Shown here in pieces: positions 1-7,666 of a DNA stretch of 31,323 bases. Position 1 is the first letter of the stretch. Each line of letters begins with the position of its first letter. The stretch comes from Myxococcota bacterium (GTDB taxonomy: Bacteria > Myxococcota_A > Polyangia > HGW-17). The translations under genes were made by a program, and so were the position numbers. The DNA is taken from assembly GCA_018821745.1 (NCBI GenBank), contig JAHJLU010000655.1, positions 1 to 31,323 of the forward strand, written 5' to 3'. The notes below the pieces were generated by a model. It saw only the letters and a program-made list of their open reading frames with translations, had not been told where the DNA came from and did no database searches.

Positions 1-132
1 GCAACTCGCTCCCGCCACTTGCCTTAAGCCCGGGCAACTCGCTCCCGCCGCTTACCTTAAGCCCGGGCAACTCGCTCCCGCCACTTGCCTTATGCCCGGG
101 CAACTCGCTCCTACCGCTTACCTTAAGCCCGG
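1..132. repeat. 33-bp tandem repeat, four copies, inside the partial GYF-like gene
   Basis: Four contiguous units span 1-33, 34-66, 67-99 and 100-132, each beginning GCAACTCGCTCC on the plus strand. Units 1 and 3 share CACTTGCC in the middle, whereas units 2 and 4 share CGCTTACC, so the array also reads as a 66-bp higher-order repeat. The 33-bp period keeps frame and encodes the 11-residue repeats of the minus-strand gene. The array probably continues beyond the left edge. Confidence 0.95.
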
Positions 133-379
133 GAAGATCGGAGCTCTCATGTGTATCTTGCGGTGCCCCAGAGTTACTGACAGCGATATTCAGGATATCT
201 GCAAACTCTTTAACATCCTTTATCAGATGCCAGACTACCCTGTCCTGGGAAACATGCTCACTCCCCTTCATCTTTCCCTGCTTCACCAGGGTTTTTATTT
301 TTTCGGTTGGAAAGGGACCGAACTCCTTGCCCGTATCCCGCCTGACAAACAGCAATGCCACACCTTCCAGCGAAAACAT
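1..379 (-). CDS. Partial gene: GYF-like domain protein with 11-residue tandem repeats
   Basis: This minus-strand frame has no stop and runs off the left edge; 126 residues are visible. ATG at 379-377 is chosen because GGAGG (389-385) sits 5 nt upstream. Residues 8-60 contain FVRRDTGKEFGPFP, then KIKTLVKQGKMKG, then VSQDRVVWHL. This resembles the GYF_2/DUF4339-like fold common in Myxococcota, where a GPF motif, an 'L-x-x-G-K/R' helix and a late Trp recur; such domains are usually peptide-binding adaptors. From residue 82 the protein becomes an exact 11-residue repeat of the type LPGLKVSGGSE, four copies to the edge and probably more beyond. The gene is divergent from dnaN across a possible origin region. 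The function is unknown, and similarity to GYF_2 is judged by eye only. The complementary strand is also open here, but it lacks domain similarity and its start lies inside the repeats. Confidence 0.68.
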   Translation of the reverse strand, partial: MFSLEGVALLFVRRDTGKEFGPFPTEKIKTLVKQGKMKGSEHVSQDRVVWHLIKDVKEFADILNIAVSNSGAPQDTHESSDLPGLKVSGRSELPGHKASGGSELPGLKVSGGSELPGLKASGGSEL

Positions 380-737
380 TGGAGCCTCCAGAATATACAC
401 CCCTGCGGTGTTTATTCGCCGGGGGCAATACCTGACTTTTGTCGATAACCGAGACCATCAGCATCTTCAGTTTTGAAACCATCAACAGTTATCGACAGAG
501 TCTGGTGAGTAAAAAAATAATAATATAAGCTACATGCAGATCTTATCTACAATATGTCCTGAATGATCTTGAGAAAATTTATTTGTAATAGAATTAAAAC
601 AAAATAGGAACCTTCTCATTGAACTCTTCCCAGGAGAAGAAATATTACTCTCAATCAACCCCAAACGCAAATAGCAGGTAAATTTCCTTGAAATTCCCCA
701 CAGGGCAGGTAACCTGTTTGAGCTGAAAGGAGTCTCC
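380..737. other. AT-rich divergent spacer upstream of dnaN with DnaA-box-like sites; candidate oriC
   Basis: This gene-free stretch lies between the GYF-like gene and dnaN. It holds TTATCGACA at 489-497, the same 9-mer inverted at 440-448, and TTATCTACA at 543-551; each is one mismatch from the DnaA box TTATCCACA. An AT-rich tract follows at about 510-610 and could serve as an unwinding element. Proximity to dnaN-recF and to two parS palindromes supports an origin role. No dnaA gene is visible, so the functional oriC could instead lie elsewhere. The promoters for both flanking genes must also be in this region. Confidence 0.4.
619..648 (+). promoter_or_regulatory. Possible sigma-70 promoter for dnaN
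   Basis: TTGAAC at 619-624 and TATTAC at 643-648 are separated by 18 nt, each matching 4 of 6 consensus positions. The site lies about 90 nt upstream of the dnaN ATG. It is only a weak match and other AT-rich hexamers exist in the spacer. Confidence 0.25.
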
Positions 738-1853
738 ATGAAGTTTGAAGTTCAAAAATCCGTACTCATTTCCGGTATATTTGACTGCTATAAAGTTGCC
801 GATTCGGGGCCGAATATCAACCCCATTTTGACCAATCTCCAACTGAATGCCATGTCAGATGGTACTGTCACCTGTATTGCCACCGATGCTGCAGCTTCGG
901 TGCACTCCACATTTAAAAGTGATGTGTCCAAAGCCGGAAAAGCAACTGTTTCGGCAAAACTTTTTTATAACATCGTTTCGTCCATGTCCGGTGAAACGGT
1001 TACTATTGAAAAGCAGGAAAACCAAGTGGTTATTACCTCCCAGAAGGCAAAATTTGAACTCAATGCCATGAGAGATGAAGATTTTCCTTCCATTTATATC
1101 CCTGCAACAGACGCTTTCAGTAGCTTTGAACCTATTGTTCTATCTGAAATCATTGATAAAACTATTTTCAGTGTGTCCAACGACGATGCAAAACAGCATC
1201 TCACCGGAATTTTTATGGTCTGCAAGGATAAATTGGCGGTAGCCGTCTCCACCGACGGTCACCGGCTCAGTCTCAGTGAATACGCCTATGAAGGGGAGTT
1301 TATCCTCCCGGCGGGTATTATTATCCCGAAAAAAGCAGCAAAGGAAATAAAGCGGCTTGCCGACTCCAACCCTGACGGGATAATGCTGGCCTATATTCAT
1401 GAAAAGAAAATGCTCGCGGTGAAAGCCGGCGAGACCATTATGACAGTCAGAATTATCGACTCAAAGTTTCCCCCATATGAGCAGGTGATCCCCGATTATA
1501 AAGAGAATGTAATGGTGGCTCCCAAATCTCAGATGCAGGCTTCACTCAAGCGCATTCAACTCATATCCGAGGGTGCCGAGTCTGGGACCATTCTCACACT
1601 GAGCAAGGACCTCCTCAAGCTCACCAGCACAGATGTCTCCAAGGGTAAGGCCTTTGAGGAGATTGAAGTGGACTATCAGGGTGAGGAAATTACCATTGCC
1701 TTCAATATTCGGTTCCTCGATCAGATATTGGGGAAAATTGAAGGTCACGAGCTCAAAATGACTTTTGGCGGGCAAAAAGCAGCAGCTCTGGTCACACCCG
1801 TTGACAGTACGGCCTTTGTCGCGGTAATCATGCCTCTCAAGCTCTCTGACTAG
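738..1853 (+). CDS. dnaN: DNA polymerase III subunit beta (sliding clamp)
   Basis: This 371-residue protein has the usual length of a bacterial beta clamp, a homodimeric ring that tethers DNA polymerase III and other partners to DNA. The sequence shows clamp-family hallmarks: a three-fold repeated domain layout, STDGHRLS in the second domain, KFPPYEQVIP at the second/third domain junction, and the C-terminal MPLKL segment that corresponds to the MPMRL tail forming part of the partner-binding cleft. AAGGAG lies about 7 nt upstream of the ATG. recF follows after 12 bp on the same strand, the conserved dnaN-recF arrangement. dnaA is not upstream in this window; the neighbour on that side is a divergent GYF-like gene. 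Confidence 0.97.
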   Translation: MKFEVQKSVLISGIFDCYKVADSGPNINPILTNLQLNAMSDGTVTCIATDAAASVHSTFKSDVSKAGKATVSAKLFYNIVSSMSGETVTIEKQENQVVITSQKAKFELNAMRDEDFPSIYIPATDAFSSFEPIVLSEIIDKTIFSVSNDDAKQHLTGIFMVCKDKLAVAVSTDGHRLSLSEYAYEGEFILPAGIIIPKKAAKEIKRLADSNPDGIMLAYIHEKKMLAVKAGETIMTVRIIDSKFPPYEQVIPDYKENVMVAPKSQMQASLKRIQLISEGAESGTILTLSKDLLKLTSTDVSKGKAFEEIEVDYQGEEITIAFNIRFLDQILGKIEGHELKMTFGGQKAAALVTPVDSTAFVAVIMPLKLSD

Positions 1854-1865
1854 CGCTCCCATACC

Positions 1866-2966
1866 ATGAAACTGCTCTCATTTGAGGCTATTAACTTCAG
1901 GAATATAGCCCACTGCACATTTACTCCCCATGAAGTTTTTTCCTTTATTCACGGTAATAACGGTCAGGGAAAAACGAACCTCATGGAAGCGCTCCATCTT
2001 CTGTTTACCCTTCGACCAATTCGCACGGGCAATGATATTCGACCGCTTCTGATGCAGGGTGCGGAATATTTTTCCCTGCGTGCGCAAGTAGATGATTTGG
2101 AAGGGAGTCACGAGCTGTTTTTCTCTTTCTCACGCAGTGGCGCCAAGAAGTTGATCCTGGACGGTGTTGAGGCAACACCCAGGGAGTTCCTCACCTTTGG
2201 CCCTGTTATGTTTTTTTCACCGGATCAGGCCGCACTCATTGTCGAGTCACCGGAAGTGCGCAGGCGTGCTATTGACAGGAGTGTGTTCCACGTGGAACCT
2301 TCCTTCTACGAGCTGCTCGCGCAATTCAAGGGGACCCTCAAGAGAAGAAATTCTATTCTGAAAATGGATAATGATCCGCGGCTTTTGGCCTCCATTGACA
2401 GAAGCTTTGCCCCCCTGGCTTTTGAGGTGTCCAGAAGGAGGAGACAGTTCATTGAAGCGCTCGCTCCGTACTTCTCTGCGGTATGGGCGGTTCTCAAACC
2501 CTCTATTTTTCCCATGTCCATATCGTTTTTTGAGAACCTGGGAAATGCACAGGGAGAGGAGGAACTCTATACACTTCTCAGAAACGCCTCCAACGCCGAT
2601 TTTCAGAGAAAAACCAGCTTACTGGGACCACAGCGTGAAGATCTCCATTTTCTCGTGGAGGAGAAGTCTTCGAAATTTTTTGTCTCCCACGGGGAGAGAA
2701 AAATAGCCGCCCTGGCCTTTATAATCGCCTGTATTCAACTCATCCGTGAAAAATCAGGGAGGGTTCCTCTATTTTTGCTCGATGACCTGGCAGCAGAACT
2801 GGACACCAAGACCCGGGAGTTGGTCCTCTCCTACCTGGATCACATAAATCTTCAGATAGTCATGACGGGGATATTTTTTCCCTGGGAGACAAACAAAGAA
2901 GGCCGGTTTTTGACAATCAACGAAGGGGTCCTCTCACTGAATGAAAGTGGGACACGCCAAAAATGA
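1866..2966 (+). CDS. recF: DNA replication/repair protein RecF
   Basis: RecF is an SMC-like ATPase that loads RecA at gaps with RecO and RecR. The 366-residue protein is of normal length. It starts with the typical 'LxxxNFRN' segment, has Walker A GNNGQGKT at residues 30-37, an ABC-type signature SHGERK at 274-279, and Walker B PLFLLDD at 301-307 followed by AAELD. The start lies 12 bp after the dnaN stop and has no clear Shine-Dalgarno, so translation may depend on dnaN coupling. The gene contains a parS-like palindrome at 2284-2299, encoding V-F-H-V-E in the protein. gyrB, a frequent next gene, is absent; yjbQ converges from the other strand 30 bp downstream. Confidence 0.96.
   Translation: MKLLSFEAINFRNIAHCTFTPHEVFSFIHGNNGQGKTNLMEALHLLFTLRPIRTGNDIRPLLMQGAEYFSLRAQVDDLEGSHELFFSFSRSGAKKLILDGVEATPREFLTFGPVMFFSPDQAALIVESPEVRRRAIDRSVFHVEPSFYELLAQFKGTLKRRNSILKMDNDPRLLASIDRSFAPLAFEVSRRRRQFIEALAPYFSAVWAVLKPSIFPMSISFFENLGNAQGEEELYTLLRNASNADFQRKTSLLGPQREDLHFLVEEKSSKFFVSHGERKIAALAFIIACIQLIREKSGRVPLFLLDDLAAELDTKTRELVLSYLDHINLQIVMTGIFFPWETNKEGRFLTINEGVLSLNESGTRQK
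2284..2299. other. parS-like ParB-binding palindrome inside recF
   Basis: TGTTCCACGTGGAACC matches the perfect parS palindrome TGTTCCACGTGGAACA at 15 of 16 positions, and the central 14 bp are fully palindromic. parS sites bind ParB-CTP and seed the partition complex; in most bacteria they cluster near oriC and may lie inside genes. The location next to dnaN fits this. Confidence 0.8.
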
Positions 2967-2996
2967 TTCATTGAAAAAAGGGGAAAAAAAGAGAGG

Positions 2997-3407
2997 TTAA
3001 GGATTGTCCCCAACAAAGGTGCAATGCACTTTTCGATTGCGGGGACCATCAAACTCACAAAAATAGACCCCCTGCCAGGTTCCCAGCAGGGGTTTTCCCA
3101 AAATGACCGGAATCTGAACACAGGTACCGAGCAGCGCTGTCTTAATATGGGCATCGGAATTGCCTTCCGCGTGCCTGAACCCGGGATGATCCGGGACCAT
3201 TTTGTGTAGGTGGGAGACCATATCGGTGACAACATCGGGATCCGCGTTCTCATTGATGGTGATTCCCGCCGTGGTGTGTGGGGAGGAGATAAGGAGAATA
3301 CCGCTGCCGGCACCCATGGCAGAAAGGGCGGTCCGAATTTCGCCTGTAAGCTCTATCAGGGTCTCACGCTTCGTTGTCTTCACATTGATAATTTTGTGCA
3401 CAAACAT
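2997..3407 (-). CDS. yjbQ: YjbQ/UPF0047 family protein (secondary thiamine-phosphate synthase type)
   Basis: The protein has 136 residues when started at ATG 3407, matching the family length of about 135-140; the frame is open further upstream but those residues overlap the preceding gene and have no family similarity. Family motifs are clear: SSPHTTAGITINENADPDV, then H-x-EGNSDAHIK, then GTWQGVYFCEFDGPR near the C-terminus. YjbQ proteins form small beta-barrel trimers; E. coli YjbQ shows weak thiamine-phosphate synthase activity, but its physiological role is unsettled. It sits 11 bp after the exported-protein gene on the same strand and converges on recF. No strong Shine-Dalgarno is visible, so it may be coupled to the upstream gene. 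Confidence 0.92.
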   Translation of the reverse strand: MFVHKIINVKTTKRETLIELTGEIRTALSAMGAGSGILLISSPHTTAGITINENADPDVVTDMVSHLHKMVPDHPGFRHAEGNSDAHIKTALLGTCVQIPVILGKPLLGTWQGVYFCEFDGPRNRKVHCTFVGDNP

Positions 3408-3418
3408 ATGGTTTGCTT

Positions 3419-3949
3419 TCACTTTTTCCCTGACCACTCCAAAAGGAGCAGATAATATCCCATAAAGTTGGTGTGGCTCATTTTGGGCATAACAATGCCC
3501 TTCTTGAATTCCACATCGATGATCATGTCGTTCTTTTTTTCGTGCCGGTAAAAGGAAACCTTCTCCACTGGAGTCGAAAAATAGTGGGTGATGATGTCCC
3601 GCCAGGCGTTCTTGCTCCATGCATGACAGTTTGTAACTATGAGTCGCAGGTAGTGGTTATTTTTTACGGTAACCTTTGAATATTTAAGATTAATTTTACT
3701 GGTGAACAAAAAGAAGAATCTGGAATCCCTGGTTTTTTTATGACTCTGGAAACCGGGCCACACAAGCATGCAGGTTTTACCGGGCTTTGGGATTATATCG
3801 GGCACCTTTGGAGAGGGGGGTGCGACACCCTTGTATGCATCGATTTTTACGGGGGTCTCCTTGATTACCAGCTTCGGACGTGTGCGAGTTTTTTTCTTTG
3901 TGGCTGTTGGCAGACCGAACAATATGAGAAGGGCCATGATTACAGGCAT
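3419..3949 (-). CDS. Small exported protein of unknown function, possible AMIN-like domain
   Basis: The 176-residue protein begins with a short hydrophobic segment (MPVIMALLILFGLPTA), likely a signal peptide or anchor, followed by a Lys/Pro-rich stretch to about residue 58. Residues 75-172 alternate hydrophobic and polar positions as in a beta-sandwich (FFFLFTS, HYLRLIVTN, DMIIDVEF, YYLLLLEW). The pattern recalls the peptidoglycan-associated AMIN domain, but this is only a visual impression. AAGGAG lies 7 nt before the ATG. It sits 66 bp downstream of the large flavin/iron-sulfur fusion gene and 11 bp before yjbQ, so the three are probably one operon. A role in the envelope or as a partner of the fusion protein is inference. 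Confidence 0.75.
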   Translation of the reverse strand: MPVIMALLILFGLPTATKKKTRTRPKLVIKETPVKIDAYKGVAPPSPKVPDIIPKPGKTCMLVWPGFQSHKKTRDSRFFFLFTSKINLKYSKVTVKNNHYLRLIVTNCHAWSKNAWRDIITHYFSTPVEKVSFYRHEKKNDMIIDVEFKKGIVMPKMSHTNFMGYYLLLLEWSGKK

Positions 3950-4015
3950 AATAATTCTCCTTTTTCATCACGAATATAGATCAATTCCCACCAGAAGCAA
4001 TTTTTTGACACTTCT

Positions 4016-7000
4016 TTACTTTTGGGGCTTTTCGGGGCGTGGCGTGGCAACTCTGATACAACGGTTACAGTGAATGCAGGTGATATCACGAAGGGAACGC
4101 ACTCCATAATCACAATGTCTGATATGTCGCGTCGGGAGGAAACGCCGAAGGGGAGCGAGAATTCCCAGCAGGGTAATAAACGCACCCACGGGACAGATAA
4201 ATCGGCAATGGGGCCTGAAGAAGAAGAGGGACGTTGTGAGGATGAGGGCCAGAACGATGTACTGGAAGGAGTGGGTATAGGAGGAGGAGAAGATAAAGGA
4301 GAGCGGATCGTAATCCAGCCATCGCTGACTGCAAAAGATGGAGAAACCAAGCAGTGAGACACCGAGCAATACATAACGGGTATAGGAGACGGCGTTGAGC
4401 AGCTTCGATTTATGAACAGGATGCATATGACTTTGGAGCGCACTTTGGAGCGGCTCTTTCTTCCATAGTTTGCCCGCCGCTCTCTTGGCCGTGTAGATCA
4501 ACTCTGAAAGTGCACCCAGGGGGCAGATATAGCCACACCACAGAGGCGCAATGAAAATTCCCGTAATGAGAATGAACAATAGAATGATCATCTTCTGGGG
4601 AGAAGTGGGGAGGAGGTTAAGGCTGAGCAGGCCAAGATCCACCGCAGACAGCATGATATTGTAGAAGAGCCCGAGTGTTACCAGGGAAGCAAGGAGGAAA
4701 GCAAAGCGCAGCACGGCGGAGAGTGGAGCGCGGGAAGCTTTTCTTCCCATAAGGAGAGAAACCATCCCCCCCAGGAGCATCATTATAATAACAAGCACGG
4801 GGATTATGGGGAAGTGGCTGCGTTTCTCTTTTCCCTTTTGTGTTTTCAGATGAAGGATGTGCTCGAAGAGCAGGTTACGGCTTGTGTGGACCGCATTTCT
4901 CACCACTTCCGTGCTCATGGAGGCCCCGGAAACAGTGTCCACTCCCTGTGGTCCGTAAATATTTACAGTTGCCTTTATGCCCAAAAATTTTGGGACCCAT
5001 TTTTTTACCCGTTCAATAAAGGAGGGGGTCTCCCTGTTATTGCCTATCTCAACAAGAACAATGGTCCCCGCTTCATCGAACGTGGTAATTGTCTCAATGG
5101 GGCCGGCGTACCCTTTTTTGTTTTTGAGTGAGGGGATCTGAGAACTTTTTACCTGATATGTTGTTTTTCCCTGGGATCTGATGACATAGTGGGGAAATGG
5201 TTTCCAACGGAAAACCGCCCCTGACGGCAATGTATCGGGATTTTTATCACGGGAGATGAAAACCGAGAGAAATATCCCCACTGAAAAAAAAAGAAATATC
5301 AACAAAGAGAGTGAGGGCCAGGGGAAGGTTTTTGAACCGTGGGGGGTTGGCCTTGTATTTTTGAAGAAGGGCAGAAGGCGTACCAGAAGCGTTACAGACA
5401 TGAGGGCTGCCAGGAAATAAAAGAGGGGAAAGGTCCCGAGGGCAGGGAGAAAGATGGCTCCACCCAGCAGTGCTCCTGTTCCGGCGCCCAGGTTTTCCAT
5501 GGAGAAGATCAGAGGGAGAGTTTTTTTATGGGATGTCCCCATGGTCATGAAGATGGGCACGAGCGAACCGGTTAAAAAACCACTCAAAGACGACAAAATG
5601 GAGATGAGTAAAAGAGATCCATTTGACAATTGTAATCCATAGGGCAGAAAAACGGTGAAAAGAATGAGGAGTATGGCTGATATGAGCCCACCGGCAGGTT
5701 GTCCAAAAGGTACCCACTGTCTCAGGGATCCCAGAGCATAGGCGGCCATGAAGAGGCCGGAGACGATTCCCACATCCATGAGGATATTGCCTACGCCGTG
5801 CTGAAGAGCGTTTAGAAGTGCCAACTGCGTAACCATGGCAGAGAGACCTGCCAGAAACATGGCGAACCCTGATTCAAAGGTGTGAATGGGGCTCGAGGGC
5901 ATCCGGATCTTGCGGGAAAACAGAATGCTGAAGCCAAGCAGGGCCAGAATAAAATAGGGGAGGGTGGTACGGGTCAGAAAAAAGAGAATGGTTCCACTGG
6001 TGTGATGTACAGATTGTATGTATTTTGGCCAGGGACCTCCGGGTGAAATTCCCAGGGATAGAAGAAGGAGGGCAGGGTTCTCCAGGGTTGAGGGAGCCGG
6101 GTTAAAATCCAGCAACTGATCCGTGAGCACACTGGGATCGGTTATCACACCGGCCAGAAATGTTTTTTTCGCCTTTCTCAACGTTTCGGGTGAAAAATCC
6201 AGGGGTGAGCCCTTGCTGCCTAAAATCCAGGCGTGCTCCTCCAGAAGAAATGTGACGTGGGGAAACACTGCGGTAAAAGAAGAGCGGGCAAGAGAACAAC
6301 CCTTGAGGAAGGGTTTATCCGGGTGGAGTCCTGGGAGTTCAAGCCCCATGAGCACCGTCCCGTTAGCCGACAGATGTTTTTTTACCTCAAGGAAAAATTC
6401 CAGGGAGACACCTCTGGCTTCCTTCATGGTGCGGGGAAGGTTGGAAGGGATTATCAACAAGGCGGTTCCTTTTTCCACAGCAGAAAATATATCACCCTGG
6501 CGGATTTTCAGATTTGGAGGCTGTGAGACACCGGCATAGAAGAGTAGTTTTTTCAAGGGTGCCGGATCATAACTGATGAGCTGGACATTTCTTGAACTGT
6601 GCAAGGCAATGAAACGAGCTGTGGAAATATCTTCAGCCACCACGACGGGGCCTTTCGGTGCTTTTGACAGGAGGATATCCAGAAGATCACCGAATGCTGG
6701 AGGTTTGGTCTCTTCAAAAGCCTCAGAGAGTTTGCCATTGCGGAAGAGAAACAGTGTACCCCGAGGGCTCTGGTAGATAAGAGACTTCCCATGCGGGCTG
6801 TGAAAGGTATGGATAAGCCGCTGGTGCGCAAGGTGATCATTCAGGAAATGGTTTGAAAGAAGGAATGATCCCACGGCAATGATAACCATGAGACTCAGGG
6901 CCAGGAATTTTCTCCTTTTGAGGGATAGGGTGGCCGATACTATCAATGCGGGCCCAGCAATGAGAGAGACCAGCGACAAGGAGGAGAATGATGCCAAAGG

Positions 7001-7468
7001 ACCAAAGGTGTAAAGGGCACCGGCCAAAAGGGAGCCAGCCGCCTCGAGGGAAATGAAATACCGTTTGAATTCCCCTCCGATGGAAGGGATCAGTGACCCG
7101 GACAACAGCGCTGCGGGCAGGATTGAGAGGGACATGAGTCCAAGGATAATTTTGGTAGTGAGGTGCTGTGAAGGGGGGATACCAAGAAATGATCGGGAAC
7201 CATTGAGGAGTACTATTCCAAAAAGTGCTGCAGGAAAAAGGAGAAACATTTTCAGCGGGGCGTGGCCCCGTTTGAAAAACCAAGCCCCTCCTCCCATTCC
7301 CAAAAGCCAGAAACCATAGAAAAAGCCAAGGGTGAGTTCATTGGAACTGACGCAAGTGAGGGAGTGCCTCAATAGCAGCAGTTGGATAAAGAAGGTAGCA
7401 AATCCGACGAGGGAGACTGCCACCAGTGCGCGGGTATTTTTATTTTTAAAAAGAGTAAATTGGTCCAT
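4016..7468 (-). CDS. Membrane fusion: spermidine-synthase-like/MFS-like region + FMN-binding domain + polyferredoxin domain
   Basis: This 1150-residue protein joins three parts. Residues 10-210 and 500-740 are two blocks of hydrophobic helices flanking a soluble Rossmann-like part (about 225-430), the layout of 'fused MFS/spermidine synthase' proteins; SMENLGAGTGALLGG at 656-670 is typical. Residues 745-870 form an FMN_bind domain, with VDTVSGAS at 843-850 resembling the ApbE flavinylation motif, so FMN may be covalently attached at Ser850. Residues 890-1150 resemble NosR/NapH-type polyferredoxins, with CGYICP (978-983), CRFICP (1088-1093), Cys1119 and CxxCxxC (1131-1137). The usual fourth CP cysteine after the last motif is missing; Cys1119 might replace it. 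The aminopropyltransferase part has no obvious catalytic Asp motif and may be non-enzymatic. Transmembrane electron transfer is the likely role. The start ATG lacks a strong Shine-Dalgarno. Confidence 0.85.
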   Translation of the reverse strand: MDQFTLFKNKNTRALVAVSLVGFATFFIQLLLLRHSLTCVSSNELTLGFFYGFWLLGMGGGAWFFKRGHAPLKMFLLFPAALFGIVLLNGSRSFLGIPPSQHLTTKIILGLMSLSILPAALLSGSLIPSIGGEFKRYFISLEAAGSLLAGALYTFGPLASFSSLSLVSLIAGPALIVSATLSLKRRKFLALSLMVIIAVGSFLLSNHFLNDHLAHQRLIHTFHSPHGKSLIYQSPRGTLFLFRNGKLSEAFEETKPPAFGDLLDILLSKAPKGPVVVAEDISTARFIALHSSRNVQLISYDPAPLKKLLFYAGVSQPPNLKIRQGDIFSAVEKGTALLIIPSNLPRTMKEARGVSLEFFLEVKKHLSANGTVLMGLELPGLHPDKPFLKGCSLARSSFTAVFPHVTFLLEEHAWILGSKGSPLDFSPETLRKAKKTFLAGVITDPSVLTDQLLDFNPAPSTLENPALLLLSLGISPGGPWPKYIQSVHHTSGTILFFLTRTTLPYFILALLGFSILFSRKIRMPSSPIHTFESGFAMFLAGLSAMVTQLALLNALQHGVGNILMDVGIVSGLFMAAYALGSLRQWVPFGQPAGGLISAILLILFTVFLPYGLQLSNGSLLLISILSSLSGFLTGSLVPIFMTMGTSHKKTLPLIFSMENLGAGTGALLGGAIFLPALGTFPLFYFLAALMSVTLLVRLLPFFKNTRPTPHGSKTFPWPSLSLLIFLFFSVGIFLSVFISRDKNPDTLPSGAVFRWKPFPHYVIRSQGKTTYQVKSSQIPSLKNKKGYAGPIETITTFDEAGTIVLVEIGNNRETPSFIERVKKWVPKFLGIKATVNIYGPQGVDTVSGASMSTEVVRNAVHTSRNLLFEHILHLKTQKGKEKRSHFPIIPVLVIIMMLLGGMVSLLMGRKASRAPLSAVLRFAFLLASLVTLGLFYNIMLSAVDLGLLSLNLLPTSPQKMIILLFILITGIFIAPLWCGYICPLGALSELIYTAKRAAGKLWKKEPLQSALQSHMHPVHKSKLLNAVSYTRYVLLGVSLLGFSIFCSQRWLDYDPLSFIFSSSYTHSFQYIVLALILTTSLFFFRPHCRFICPVGAFITLLGILAPLRRFLPTRHIRHCDYGVRSLRDITCIHCNRCIRVATPRPEKPQK

Positions 7469-7515
7469 GGGGTATCACTCTGTTGGCGTAGAGGAAAAAA
7501 CGCTGTGCGACATGG

Positions 7516-7521
7516 TATATA
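7516..7521 (-). promoter_or_regulatory. Possible extended -10 promoter element of the flavin/Fe-S fusion gene
   Basis: On the minus strand TGCTATATA carries an extended -10 TGn followed by TATATA (7521-7516), about 48 nt upstream of the ATG at 7468. The -35 region is poor. This is a weak suggestion only. Confidence 0.25.
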
Positions 7522-7619
7522 GCACATAAGGGGCTCAGATTGCCAGTTTCCCGTATTATTGAGCCATAGAGGAAGCACGTTGCACGCGCATAGAAAAAAG
7601 AGATAATTAATGAATGCAA

Positions 7620-7635
7620 TGTTTCACGTGGAACA
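7620..7635. other. parS-like ParB-binding palindrome in the intergenic region
   Basis: TGTTTCACGTGGAACA matches the consensus TGTTTCACGTGAAACA at 15 of 16 positions and equally matches the TGTTCCACGTGGAACA variant. It lies in the spacer between the glycosyltransferase stop (7667) and the fusion-gene start (7468), 5.3 kb from the parS-like site in recF. Two such sites within 6 kb of dnaN are strong evidence for a ParABS centromere region. Confidence 0.87.
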
Positions 7636-7666
7636 TGTGATAAAAGTTTTTGTAAATATTGATATA

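Noticed and set aside
1..132. Possible CRISPR array at the left edge
   Set aside because: The 33-bp units are directly contiguous without spacers and keep a reading frame.
92..448. Plus-strand open frame of 118 codons over the repeats
   Set aside because: It starts inside the 33-bp repeats, has no RBS, and is antisense to a frame with a GYF-like domain and a strong RBS.
2967..2996. Possible bidirectional terminator between recF and yjbQ
   Set aside because: The sequence is purine-rich without any stem; no hairpin could be drawn.
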